Assembly: GCA_024372625.1 (NCBI GenBank)
Contig: CP099607.1
Span: forward strand, 360,036 to 424,035
Origin: Comamonadaceae bacterium OTU4NAUVB1
Lineage (GTDB): Bacteria > Pseudomonadota > Gammaproteobacteria > Burkholderiales > Burkholderiaceae_C
DNA: 64,000 nucleotides
Direction: 5' to 3'
The notes under the pieces were generated by a model that was given only the letters and a program-made list of their open reading frames with translations, was not told the origin of the DNA and did no database searches. The position numbers and the translations under genes are program-made. Shown here piece after piece: positions 45,875 to 54,399 of this stretch; the stretch's first letter is position 1; every line of letters begins with the position of its first letter.

Positions 45875-48848
45875 TCACGCGGCCACGGCCCGCTCGTCCG
45901 ACCGGCACGCCAGCAGGAAAGCGTCCGGCGGCATCGGCCGGCCATGCAGCCAGCCCTGCTGCGAGGGGCAGCCGTGCTGGGTGAGGAACAGCGCCTGCTC
46001 GGGCGTCTCGACGCCCTCGGCCACCACGTGCAGGCCCAGGTGCGAACCCATCGACAGGATCGAGCACACGATGCCGGCGCTCGCCACGTCGTTGGGCAGT
46101 CCGACGATGAAGCTGCGATCGATCTTGATCTCGTGCAACGGCAGCTGGCGCAGGTAGCCCAGGCTGGAGAAGCCGGTGCCGAAGTCGTCGATCGAGAACC
46201 GCACGCCCAGCGCGACCAGTTCACGCAGGCGCTCGGTGACCTGGGCGACGTCGGTGATCAGGAGCCCCTCGGTGATTTCCAGGATCAGGCCGTCGGCGGG
46301 TGCATGGTTCACGTGCAGCGCTTCGCGCACCTGCGCGACGAAATCCGGGTGGTTGAACTGAACCGGGCTGATGTTGATGGCGAGCGTCTGGTGGCCGTGC
46401 CCACGGCGCAGTTCGACCAGGATGCGGCACCCCGCGTGCAGCACCCACAGGCCCAGCTCCACGATGGCGCCGCACGACTCGGCCAGCGGGATGAACTGGT
46501 CGGGCGGCACCAGTCCACGCTCGGGGTGACGCCAGCGCAGCAGCGCCTCGCCCCCGCCCACCGTCCCCCACCGGTCGACCTGCGGCTGCACGTGCAGGAA
46601 CAATTGGGGCGAGCCGATGGCCGCGCGCAGGTCCTCCTCCAGCGCGAGCCGTTCGTGGAAGCCGGCCATCATGGCGTGCTCGAAGACGATCAGGCCGCCA
46701 CGCCCGGCGGTCTTCGAGCGGCGCAGTGCGAGCTGCGCCTCGCGCAGCACGACCAGGCCGTCGACGGTGTGCGCGTCGATCAGGCTGGCGCCCGCGCTGG
46801 CGTGGATGGCGAGCGTGCAGGTGCTCATGCGGAACGGCTCGTGCAGGCTGTCGAGCAGCTTGCGCGCCACGACCTCGGTCGTGCGCCGCGCCGCCACCGC
46901 CTTCCGAGGCGACGAGCGCGACGAACTCGTCGCTGCCCGTGCGCGCGATCAGGTCGCCGCGGCGCAGCACGCCCTGGAAGCGGCGGGCCACCTCGCACAG
47001 CACCTCGTCGCCGATGTGGGCACCGTGCGCCACGTTGAGCAGCTTGAAGCGGTCGATGTCCAGGCAGACCACGGCCATGGGCGCTTCCCCCGCGATCACG
47101 CGCGCCTGCGCGGCCGCGAGCCGGTCGACCAGCGCGCGGCGGTCGCACAGGCCGGTGAGCGCGTCGCGATGCCCGGCGGCGAAATCGGACGCCACCGGCA
47201 TCGCCGGCATGTCGGCGCGCGCGGCGTGCGAGGTCGCCGGGCCGGTGTCGGCGATCACGAAGCCGCCCTTGCCCGACTGCTTGACCGCGTACATGGCGGC
47301 GTCGGCGGCATGGATCAGCGTCTTGGAATTGGCGGCGTGCAGCGGGTAGCTGGCCACGCCGACGCTCGCGCCGACGCGCGCGCGCTCGCCGTTGGGCAGC
47401 ACGAAGGCGGCGCCGAAACGCTCGATGAGCTGCCGGGCGAGTTCGCCGATGCTCGGGTCGGTGGCCTCGACGCCGACGATCATCACCACCAGTTCGTCGC
47501 CCCCCAGGCGCCCGACGATGTCGCACGGCCGATGGAACAGCGTGCGCAGGCGCTGCGCCGCCTCCACCAGCACCGCGTCGCCCGCCGCGTGGCCCCAGCG
47601 GTCGTTGACGCCCTTGAAGCCGTCGAGGTCGATGAACATGAGCGTGACCGCGCCCTCGTCGCGGCGCGCGGTGTAGAGGTGCTGGCCGAGCGACGATTCG
47701 ATGTACGCGCGGCTCTTGAGTCCGGTCAGCGCGTCGTGCTCGGCGCGGTGCTGCGCGGCGTGCTCCTGCACCTTGCGCTGCGTGATGTCGTAGAGCACCC
47801 CCTCGATGCGCTGCAGTCCCGAGGCCGCGTCCGCCAGGACCGACACCATGCAGTGCGCCCACAGCGTGCTGCCGTCGTCGCGCACCAGTTCCAGGTCCCC
47901 CGCCTCGGGCTGCGCCGAGGACCGGGCCTGTTCGACGAGCCGCCACAGGCGCGTGGGCAGCACGAACACGCTCGCGGCGAAATCCGGCAGGGAGGCGGCG
48001 TCGACGTCCTCGGCCTGTCGCCCCAGCAGTCGGCTGAGCGCGGGGTTGGCCTGCAGCAGTTCGCCGGCCGCCGAGAGGATGAAGATGCCGGCGCTGGTGG
48101 AGTCGAAGATGCCGCGATAGCGCGCTTCCAGGGCGGCGATCTCGCCGCGCATGGCGCGCTCGCGCTCCAGCGCCTGCTGCTGGAGGTCGAGCAGCCGGTT
48201 GGCCGCGGCGGTCACGACGCCGACCTCGTCGTTCGCGTGGCGCGGCGCGGTGGTCAGGCGCTCGGACGAACCCGGCCGCAGGCGTTCCAGGGCTTCGGCC
48301 AGCCGGTGCATCGGACGCGACAGCAGCCGGCTCGCCAGGGCGTTGAAGACCATCAGCACGCCCGCGAGCATCACGATCAGCGCCGCGACCAGGATGGCGG
48401 CCTGACGGCGCGCCTCGGCCGCGAGCCGGGTCGTGTCCAGCCAGACGCACAACCGCCCCACCTCCTCGGCGGGATTGAAAGGCGAGGACAACGTGGACTC
48501 GAAGGACGGCGCGCGCGCCGCGGCGGCGCCACGGTCGGCGCTGGCGGTCGCGCCGTCGGCCGTGGCCATCACGCCGCCCTGGGCGTCCAGCACCCGGACC
48601 CGCGAGACCGAGGGGTGATGGGCCACCCCGCCGATCAGTTCGCCCAGCAGCACGTCGTCGCGCGCGTAGGCGCCGACGGCCACGGTCTGCTGGACGGCCG
48701 CGACGATGGCGCGCGCGGACGTCTCCCCGGCTTCCATGTAGTGCGCGCGGGCGCTGACGTAGACCACGGTCGCGACCAGCGCCGCCAGCACGGCGGCGAT
48801 GCCGAAGACGACGGTCCTGAAACGGGCGTGGAGGCTGCGGCTGGGCAT
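45875..48848 (-). pseudogene. Frameshifted membrane GGDEF-GGDEF-EAL protein (c-di-GMP turnover)
   Basis: Two overlapping reading frames together make one protein of about 990 aa. The first (start 48848) has a membrane helix (about 11-30), a CHASE8-like periplasmic region, a second helix (about 155-175), HAMP, PAS (about 245-360), a GGDEF domain (site GRLGGDEL) and a second GGDEF-like domain with a degenerate site GSDEF. It goes out of frame near 46900. The rest of that domain and an EAL domain (EALLRWRHPERGLVPP; EITEGLL; IDDFGTGFSSLGYLRQLP; VVAEGVETPEQ) continue in another frame to 45875. A one-base loss or two-base gain in the GC run at about 46885-46910 explains it; a sequencing error is possible. 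Third gene of the porin/binding-protein operon, 23 nt downstream. Confidence 0.8.
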
Positions 48849-48871
48849 CGTGGAGCGGCGGTTCGTGGCGT

Positions 48872-49324
48872 TCAGGGCAGCCGAAGGACGACCCGCACCG
48901 AGCTGTCCTGCGGCTCGCGCGTGAGGTAGCCGATGGCCGTGGGATCGGCGCGCAGGCGCTGGAGCATGGCCGGATCGTCCTCGACGGTGCGCGGGGGCTG
49001 CACCTGGCCCGTGAAGTGGAGCCGGGCCCAGTAGCTGTTGATCCGGGCGATGTCCATGCCGGTCAGCGCCAGATAGAAGTCCGCGCGCGCCGCGCCGTCG
49101 CGCTGCTGGTCGAGCGGGGTGGCGACCTCGCCCCCGGGCAGGGTCCGGGTGCGTCCGGTGTAGAGCGCGAGCACGTCCTTCTGGGCCAGCGCACGCACGG
49201 GGCTCTGCGCCGACACCACCACGTAGAGCGGCTCGACCGCCCGGGCCGGGGCGAACGGGCCCGCGAGCATCAGCAGCAGGAGTGCCATCGAAGGCCGGCG
49301 ACGGCGTGAAGGCGTGCGCATCAT
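48872..49324 (-). CDS. PstS-like periplasmic protein
   Basis: A 150-aa secreted protein: Arg-rich start MMRTPSRRRRPSMALLLLML, hydrophobic core, cleavage near ARAVEP. The mature part YVVVSAQSPVRALAQKDVLA ... LYTGRTRTLPGG resembles short phosphate-binding-like domains that accompany sensor proteins. It is much too short for a full transport receptor, so a sensing role with the downstream c-di-GMP protein is more likely. The ATG at 49324 overlaps the porin stop (ATGA). Confidence 0.78.
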   Translation of the reverse strand: MMRTPSRRRRPSMALLLLMLAGPFAPARAVEPLYVVVSAQSPVRALAQKDVLALYTGRTRTLPGGEVATPLDQQRDGAARADFYLALTGMDIARINSYWARLHFTGQVQPPRTVEDDPAMLQRLRADPTAIGYLTREPQDSSVRVVLRLP

Positions 49325-50700
49325 TGTCCCCACACGAAGTCGACCAGCACGGACACCAGGGTGCCCCGGCCGCTGCGCCCGTCGGCGAAACGCCATCCGG
49401 CCGCGCCGTCGGTGCGCACGTCGAAGCGATCGACCTGCAGCTTCAGTGCGGCGGTGGGCGTGAAGTCCCAGCGCAGGCCGACGCCCAGCGTGGTCTGGTC
49501 GTAGCGGTAGTTGTGGCCGGCCGCGGCGGCGAGGCCGATCAGCCCCTGGGCTTCCTGGGCGCCCTCGGCGCCGATCAGCGGCGTCAGTGAACCGGCCGCG
49601 TCGGGCGCGGCGAAGGGGGCCTGGTCGGGCCTGACGCGGCTCGCGATGCCGTAGTAGGTGAGCGAGCCCTGGCGATAGCCCGCGCTGACGTAGGCACGCT
49701 TCGCGTTCAGCGGGCTGCGCGCGATCCGCAGCTGACTGCCCTCGGCGATGAAGGTCCACGGTCCCGTGTCGTACTGCGCCGCCAGGGCCATGTAGCTCGA
49801 AGGCCCGCCGCTCCACAGGTTCTGGCTCAGGGTGTCGAGCGCGCCGGCGAGTCCCGGCACCGGCAGCTGGCCCAGCTGGCCGAGGCCCTCGCGCAACTGC
49901 GAGGGGCCGTCGCCGACGTCGACCCGGAACCGGCTGCGCAGGTAGCTGGCCTTGAGCAGCAGACCGCCCTCCTCCCGCGACAGCCCCAGCGCCAGGGCGT
50001 CGCGGCCCTTGACCGGCAACCGTCGGCCTTCGACATCGGTCACGCCGGTGCGCACCGAACCGGCCGTGAGCCGGGCGCGCCAGGACGTGTCGTCGCCCGA
50101 CCATCGCTGTTCCAGGTCGGCGCCGTCGATCGACACCAGCGGCGCGAAGCCGTAGAAGTCCACCGGAGGACGCGCCCACGGCAGCGCGAAGCCGACGTTG
50201 CGGCTGTCCGCGAACAGGAAGATGTCGGGGCTGGTGCGGCCGACGCGCAGCCGCGTGTCGGGCAGGACGCGGTAGCCGACGTAGGCCCAGTCGATGTTCT
50301 CGGCCCGGGGGGTACCGGACGGCTTGGACAGGACGACGCCCTGGACCCCGGCCTCCCACTGCGTGCCCGGGTTCCAGTTCAGCTGGACGCCCAGCCGGCT
50401 GTCGGGCGTCGCGCTGAGCCGCGACCCCGCGCCGAGCTGGGTGCTGTTGCGCACGAAGCCCCAGTCGTTGCCTCCGGACTGACCGACCACGCCCAGCGTG
50501 CCGAAGCCACTGAGCTTCCAGGGCGAGTCGAACATCGGCTCCGTCGGTGCCGGGGTCTGCGTCTGCGTCTGCGTTTGCGCCTGGGTCGATGTCGCCAGCA
50601 CGAGCACCAGCGCGGCCGCCCACGGCCGCCGTCGTCGCGGCGCGTGCGGGAGTGTGGGGAAGGCCCTGGGAGAGTGCATGTCGGTTCGGAGGCTGCGCAT
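49321..50700 (-). CDS. Predicted outer-membrane porin-like protein
   Basis: A 459-aa secreted beta-barrel protein. After a basic N-terminus and hydrophobic core (AAALVLVLATSTQAQ) comes a Gln-Thr repeat (QTQTQTQT). Alternating strands follow (WKLSGFGTLGVVGQSGGNDW; LRVGRTSPDIFLFADSRNVG), ending in the outer-membrane-type C-terminus LVSVLVDFVWGQ. No specific porin family is recognised. First gene of a three-gene operon with the PstS-like protein and the GGDEF/EAL protein, a combination seen in Burkholderiales as a surface-sensing unit. The ATG at 50679 is an alternative start. Confidence 0.75.
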   Translation of the reverse strand: MRSLRTDMHSPRAFPTLPHAPRRRRPWAAALVLVLATSTQAQTQTQTQTPAPTEPMFDSPWKLSGFGTLGVVGQSGGNDWGFVRNSTQLGAGSRLSATPDSRLGVQLNWNPGTQWEAGVQGVVLSKPSGTPRAENIDWAYVGYRVLPDTRLRVGRTSPDIFLFADSRNVGFALPWARPPVDFYGFAPLVSIDGADLEQRWSGDDTSWRARLTAGSVRTGVTDVEGRRLPVKGRDALALGLSREEGGLLLKASYLRSRFRVDVGDGPSQLREGLGQLGQLPVPGLAGALDTLSQNLWSGGPSSYMALAAQYDTGPWTFIAEGSQLRIARSPLNAKRAYVSAGYRQGSLTYYGIASRVRPDQAPFAAPDAAGSLTPLIGAEGAQEAQGLIGLAAAAGHNYRYDQTTLGVGLRWDFTPTAALKLQVDRFDVRTDGAAGWRFADGRSGRGTLVSVLVDFVWGQ

Positions 50701-50842
50701 TCGCTGTGTCCTCAGTGATCGACACGCGGTGGGAGAAATTGAGAGAAAACCCGCACATCGAGAAGAAATATTTCGGACGTGGGCTGCGGCGGCGAGATTC
50801 GTCGCTTCCAGTGTTTCGATGCCGGCGCCGATGCGGGTGCCG

Positions 50843-50866
50843 GTGCGAGTGCGAGTGCGAGTGCGA
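50843..50866. repeat. GTGCGA hexamer repeat, four copies
   Basis: Four perfect tandem copies of GTGCGA, preceded by diverged copies (GATGCGGGTGCCG). No gene is assigned here. Slippage-prone. Confidence 0.85.
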
Positions 50867-51465
50867 ATGCCGTGAAAGGAAGCGGCAGGGGTGCGCAGCT
50901 CTCACGTGGCAGCCCGCGTGAGTTCGCCGGCTGCCGACGATGCTTTGGGTCCACTCTTCGCCGCGCCAAAGTGTTTGTGTTCACTAACTTCATTTATCGA
51001 GTATTCGTTGCCTTTGGTCCTGAAGTACCAATCGAAGAGTGGCTCACCGACTGACGTGTGTGCCCGCATGGCGATGAATTCGGCTCGATCGCTGACACGC
51101 CGGCGTCTGAAGACAAGCGCTGACCCCTTGACAGGACATGCGCCAGAAACTCCGGCGGTGGCCAACCGGCGCGCTCTTGGTGTCCGATCGATGCCCAGGG
51201 GTGCCGGTCACTGGCTGCGCCAGGTCGATGAGGCGCGATCCTGAGGAGGGGAGTCACGAACAATCCGGCGAGTTCGCGCGGCGTGAGTCGATCCAAATCA
51301 CCGGTGTGGGTTCCACGTCTCAAAAGCCGGCATGGTCCATTTCTCGATTGAGATCCATACGTCGTCAGACGGGCCAGATGGCCTTCGCAACGACGCAGGA
51401 CATCATTCGACACGTGACAGTCGCTGGGATGAGCGAGCAAACTCGGCCGTCACGCCCTCGCAAAG

Positions 51466-51501
51466 AAAAAAAAGGGGGGGGTAGGACCGTCCTACCCCCC
51501 C
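51466..51501 (-). terminator. Intrinsic terminator of parAB, built on the GTAGGAC palindrome
   Basis: Read on the minus strand, a perfect hairpin with 13-bp arms (seven G, then TAGGAC, one central base, GTCCTA, seven C; 51475-51501) is followed by a run of eight T (51473-51466). It begins 22 nt after the parB stop. The same core recurs inside parB at 52152-52188. Confidence 0.8.
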
Positions 51502-51523
51502 GACCGCCAACGCGAACGCGCTC

Positions 51524-52585
51524 CTATTTGAGGAACGATTCGATCAACGCCGCAAGTTTCTGTCTGCGGCTCTCGTCGAGCTTCTGATTGATCTTCACGT
51601 TCACCTGGCCGATGGCGGACGTGGAGATCGTCGCGACGACGGTGCCGTCGCGTTCGATGTCGATCCTGTTGGGCGGCGCGTAGGCCGCCGGCGTGCCCTG
51701 CACCGCGCCCGTCAGGACGGCCAGGACTTCCTTGGCATTCATGCCCTTGCCGTTGATCGACTTGGCCCGACGCAGCAGGCCTTCCGGATCGCTCTGCTGG
51801 ACATCGTTCAGGGGTTTCGCCCAACGGAATTGCAGGTCGAGCGGAGAATGGAATGCATCGATCACCGCTTGTGGAAGGCGCGCCAGGGAGATCGCCTTGC
51901 CGACGTCCGCGACGTCCCGCCCGATGGCCGACGCGAGCTGGCGATTGGAAGCGTACAGCCCATGGTCGAGTGCGCGCGTGTACATCACGCCCTGTTCCCA
52001 GGCGGAGAGATCGGCGCGGTTACGGTTCTCCCGCTCCATCTGCACGAACAACTCCTGCTCGCTGGCCGATTCGATCAGCGCGAGGACCGGCAGGCCGAGT
52101 TCGAGGCAAGCGCGATGGCGCCGGTGACCAAAGACGATTTCGTACGACGGCCCCCCGGGGGGGTAGGACGGTCCTACCCCCCCGGGGGCGCCCTCCGGGA
52201 TCGGCCGCACCTTGATCGGCTGCACGTTACCCCCGGCACGTCCGATCTCGTCCTTCAGGGCGGCGAAGTCCGCGGATTCGAAAGACGAACTGTGCCGGTT
52301 GGCCCACCGCGACGGCACAACCTTGGTCGCATCGAGCAGCCGGGTGGGCTCGGCACCCTCGAAACGGGCCGCCTGCGTGCGCAGCAGCTCGTTCTCCTTC
52401 ATCGCCTCCGACTGGTTGGCCATGAAACCCATCAGCGTACCGGGCGCCGTCTTGGGCTTGACCGCCAGGCTGCCTCTCTCGGGCGCCGCCGGCGCGACCG
52501 GCCGGGATGCGGCGTCGCCGGAGACTTCGACCTTGGGCGGCGGGATCATCACCCGCCCCGCCTTCGCCAACAGATTGCGCGCCAT
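51524..52585 (-). CDS. parB: Partition protein ParB with a palindrome-encoded insert
   Basis: Centromere-binding protein, 353 aa. Seen: N-terminal ParA-interaction region with low-complexity linker; LKDEIGRAGGNVQPIKVRPI leading to VFGHRRHRACLELGLPVLAL (arginine-rich clamp-type motif of the ParB family, CTPase core); helix-turn-helix around YASNRQLASAIGRDVADVGK; and C-terminal dimerisation domain. Between RPIPEGA and SYEIVFGHRRHR lies a Gly/Pro-rich insert PGGVGPSYPPGGP, encoded by a 37-nt perfect palindrome (52152-52188). The ATG at 52585 overlaps the parA TGA by one base (TGATG), so translation is coupled. A terminator follows the stop. Confidence 0.93.
   Translation of the reverse strand: MARNLLAKAGRVMIPPPKVEVSGDAASRPVAPAAPERGSLAVKPKTAPGTLMGFMANQSEAMKENELLRTQAARFEGAEPTRLLDATKVVPSRWANRHSSSFESADFAALKDEIGRAGGNVQPIKVRPIPEGAPGGVGPSYPPGGPSYEIVFGHRRHRACLELGLPVLALIESASEQELFVQMERENRNRADLSAWEQGVMYTRALDHGLYASNRQLASAIGRDVADVGKAISLARLPQAVIDAFHSPLDLQFRWAKPLNDVQQSDPEGLLRRAKSINGKGMNAKEVLAVLTGAVQGTPAAYAPPNRIDIERDGTVVATISTSAIGQVNVKINQKLDESRRQKLAALIESFLK
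52152..52188. repeat. 37-nt GC-rich perfect palindrome inside parB
   Basis: Two 18-nt arms around one central base (52170): five C, seven G, TAGGAC, central G, then the mirror image. The inner 27 nt repeat the parAB terminator hairpin at 51475-51501, apart from the central base, which is inverted as expected for opposite orientation. Here no T-run follows. The codons stay in frame and give the Gly/Pro-rich insert of ParB. Confidence 0.9.
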
Positions 52586-53805
52586 CACTTGACTCCTTTC
52601 TTTGCAGTCGCTCGCACCGACTCGTCGAGCTGCCGGTCCCATACCGTCCGGATCGAGCCCTCGACCAGCGAGACGAACTGGTCGTAGGCGTCTCTGGCAC
52701 GCTTGAACGTCCGTGCGTTCCCGTCGTAGCGCGACACGTCGTACACCGTCCCGAACTCGGCGCTGGCCGTGGCCGTCACCGCCGTCTTGGGGATCTCGAT
52801 CGGCAGCACCTTTTCCGCGTACGTCGACCCGATCCACTGGCGCACCACGCCGCTCGCCGCGTCCGAGGAATCGACCCGCGACAACAGGACGTTGATGAAA
52901 TCGAACTCTTTGGTCAATCCCCGCTCGGTCAACAGCGAATTCGTCAATTCCGAGAACATGCTCCAGAACTGCGCGGCCGACGCGAAGTCCAGCGCACTGG
53001 GCGGAAGGGGCATCACGATCCCGTTCGACGCCATGAACGCATTGATCGTCACGTAGGAAAGGGAAGGTGGCGTGTCGATCACGATCACGTCGTAGTCGGA
53101 ACGGACGTCGTCGATTCCCAGATCGAGCACACGCCAGAATTCGAAGCCCGGCTCCTGGGACTGGCGAGCGGGGAGGGCGAACTCGGCACCGAACAAGAGC
53201 GGCGCCGCCGCGACCAGATCGATGCCGTCCCAGTACGTCGACCGGATCGCGTAACGGATGGACGTCTCGGACCCCATCGCCAGCGGAAGGATGGTCTCCT
53301 CTTCATTGACCTCGGTGTCCGGAAGGATGCCGAACAACGTCGTCAAGGACCCCTGCGGATCGGTGTCGATCACCAGCACCCGATGTCCGAGCAGCGACAG
53401 TCCCTGGGCCAGGGTGACCGCCGTGGTGGTCTTCGACACCCCCCCCTTGAAATTGCCGATGCTGATCGTCACCGCTTCCGCACCCACTGGCCGGAGAAAC
53501 TCCTTGCGGTACTCCTTGACCCACGACCGTGACTCCTGCAGCGTGAATTCCCGCCGGCTGCCGGAACTGTTCAGTTGCCCAGCCGGCAGGTCGCCCTTGG
53601 CGATCCGGTGACTGACGGAACCCTTCTCGGCCGAGCACATCGCTGCAAGCTGGCTGAGGTTGAAGACCGGCGGTGACTTGCGTGCCGACGGCGCCAGCAT
53701 GGCCACCCTGATCTCTCCCATCATCGCGATCGCCCGCTCGGCCTGATCGGCGATGTTCGCGAGCGTGATCCGACGCGGACGAGTCAAATTCAATTTGTTC
53801 AACAC
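52585..53805 (-). CDS. parA: Partition ATPase ParA (type Ia-like)
   Basis: Chromosome/plasmid segregation ATPase, 406 aa. An N-terminal helix-turn-helix-like region (about 45-95, PVFNLSQLAAMCSAEKGSVS) is followed by deviant Walker A KGGVSKTT (120-127), Walker A' LVIDTDPQGSLT, Walker B VIVIDTPPSLS and a C-terminal helix rich in basic residues. The size and N-terminal domain point to type Ia, whose members autorepress the operon. Ser at the fifth Walker position is a variable site in this class (SopA has Tyr). Start GTG at 53805 with CAGGAGC 4-10 nt upstream; that stretch also resembles the iteron core near 54.05 kb. Confidence 0.93.
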   Translation of the reverse strand: MLNKLNLTRPRRITLANIADQAERAIAMMGEIRVAMLAPSARKSPPVFNLSQLAAMCSAEKGSVSHRIAKGDLPAGQLNSSGSRREFTLQESRSWVKEYRKEFLRPVGAEAVTISIGNFKGGVSKTTTAVTLAQGLSLLGHRVLVIDTDPQGSLTTLFGILPDTEVNEEETILPLAMGSETSIRYAIRSTYWDGIDLVAAAPLLFGAEFALPARQSQEPGFEFWRVLDLGIDDVRSDYDVIVIDTPPSLSYVTINAFMASNGIVMPLPPSALDFASAAQFWSMFSELTNSLLTERGLTKEFDFINVLLSRVDSSDAASGVVRQWIGSTYAEKVLPIEIPKTAVTATASAEFGTVYDVSRYDGNARTFKRARDAYDQFVSLVEGSIRTVWDRQLDESVRATAKKGVK

Positions 53806-54049
53806 AATGCTCCTGATGAAACGGATGCCGGACCTTTTACGGAAAGCGGCGGTTCACCGTACATTGTGTCAACTAAGGTCCCTGCAGAGAAGGTTGGAAC
53901 TCGTTTTAGAGAGATGCTCAGGTCTTCTTTTGCACATATCAGACACCCTGAGGATTTATAAAGTATCAACCCTTTAGTTCCTTTAATACATTTAGAGAAA
54001 AAAAAGTTCATACGGATCAATGGGTTAACTCATATTTTGCAGGTGGATA

Positions 54050-54103
54050 CAGGAGCATCCGGCGACTTTTCAGGAGCGTCCGTATGCATCTACAGGAACA
54101 CGC
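54050..54103. repeat. Iteron set A: CAGGAGCATCC-type, three copies
   Basis: CAGGAGCATCC at 54050-54060, CAGGAGCGTCC at 54071-54081 and the diverged CAGGAACACGC at 54093-54103. The starts are 21 and 22 bp apart, two helical turns, as in plasmid iterons bound by a Rep protein. They flank the AT-rich segment. Confidence 0.7.
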
Positions 54104-54124
54104 ATGCAGGGCGGCAGGACCTGA

Positions 54125-54323
54125 CGTGAGGGTCTTCGTGAGTCCGGTCGAGTGGTGGGCAAGTGCTGCAGGTTTTCATCTGCTTCCCCCGGAATCGGGT
54201 CCCATCAGGCATCGGAGAGAGCCTGTGACGCGGCAACGCAATGCCACAGCGAGCGCAGAGGTGAGGGTTTTCAGGAGTCACTTCCTCGCTCATGGCTTCG
54301 CACACGTGAGGGTTTTCAGGAGT
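54125..54323. repeat. Iteron set B: CGTGAGGGTTTTCAGGAGT-type, three copies
   Basis: The 19-mer CGTGAGGGTTTTCAGGAGT at 54305-54323 recurs with one change (first base) at 54260-54278, and in diverged form at 54125-54143 (GTCTTCGTGAGT at the right end). The 3' part shares CAGGAG with set A. The last copy ends 76 nt before the rep start, so Rep may also autoregulate from here. A further copy lies at 56276-56290. Confidence 0.7.
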
Positions 54324-54399
54324 TGAAAGTCGTTTTCCTCGACGTGTCTTGATGTGAGTCGCGGTTTCTCCTGAAGCGACGCTGCGGTAGAGTGCCCCA

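Larger units (their letters stand above)
50701..51523. other. Intergenic region between signalling operon and parB
   Basis: About 820 nt without a recognisable gene. Reading frames on both strands are open for up to about 150 codons but lack ribosome-binding sites and known domains. It contains a hexamer repeat (50843-50866) and, at the right end, the parAB terminator palindrome. Base composition is lower in GC than the operons to the left. Confidence 0.5.
53806..54399. other. Replication origin region with iteron-like repeats and AT-rich segment
   Basis: The gap between divergent parA and rep. The left half (about 53.87-54.04 kb) is the most AT-rich stretch in the window and could be the melting region. 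The right half holds two families of short direct repeats. No ORF in it has a ribosome-binding site. A clear DnaA box was not seen by eye. Confidence 0.75.

Noticed and set aside
50902..51440. Minus-strand frames between the porin operon and parB
   Set aside because: No ribosome-binding site or domain; composition is not like the neighbouring genes.
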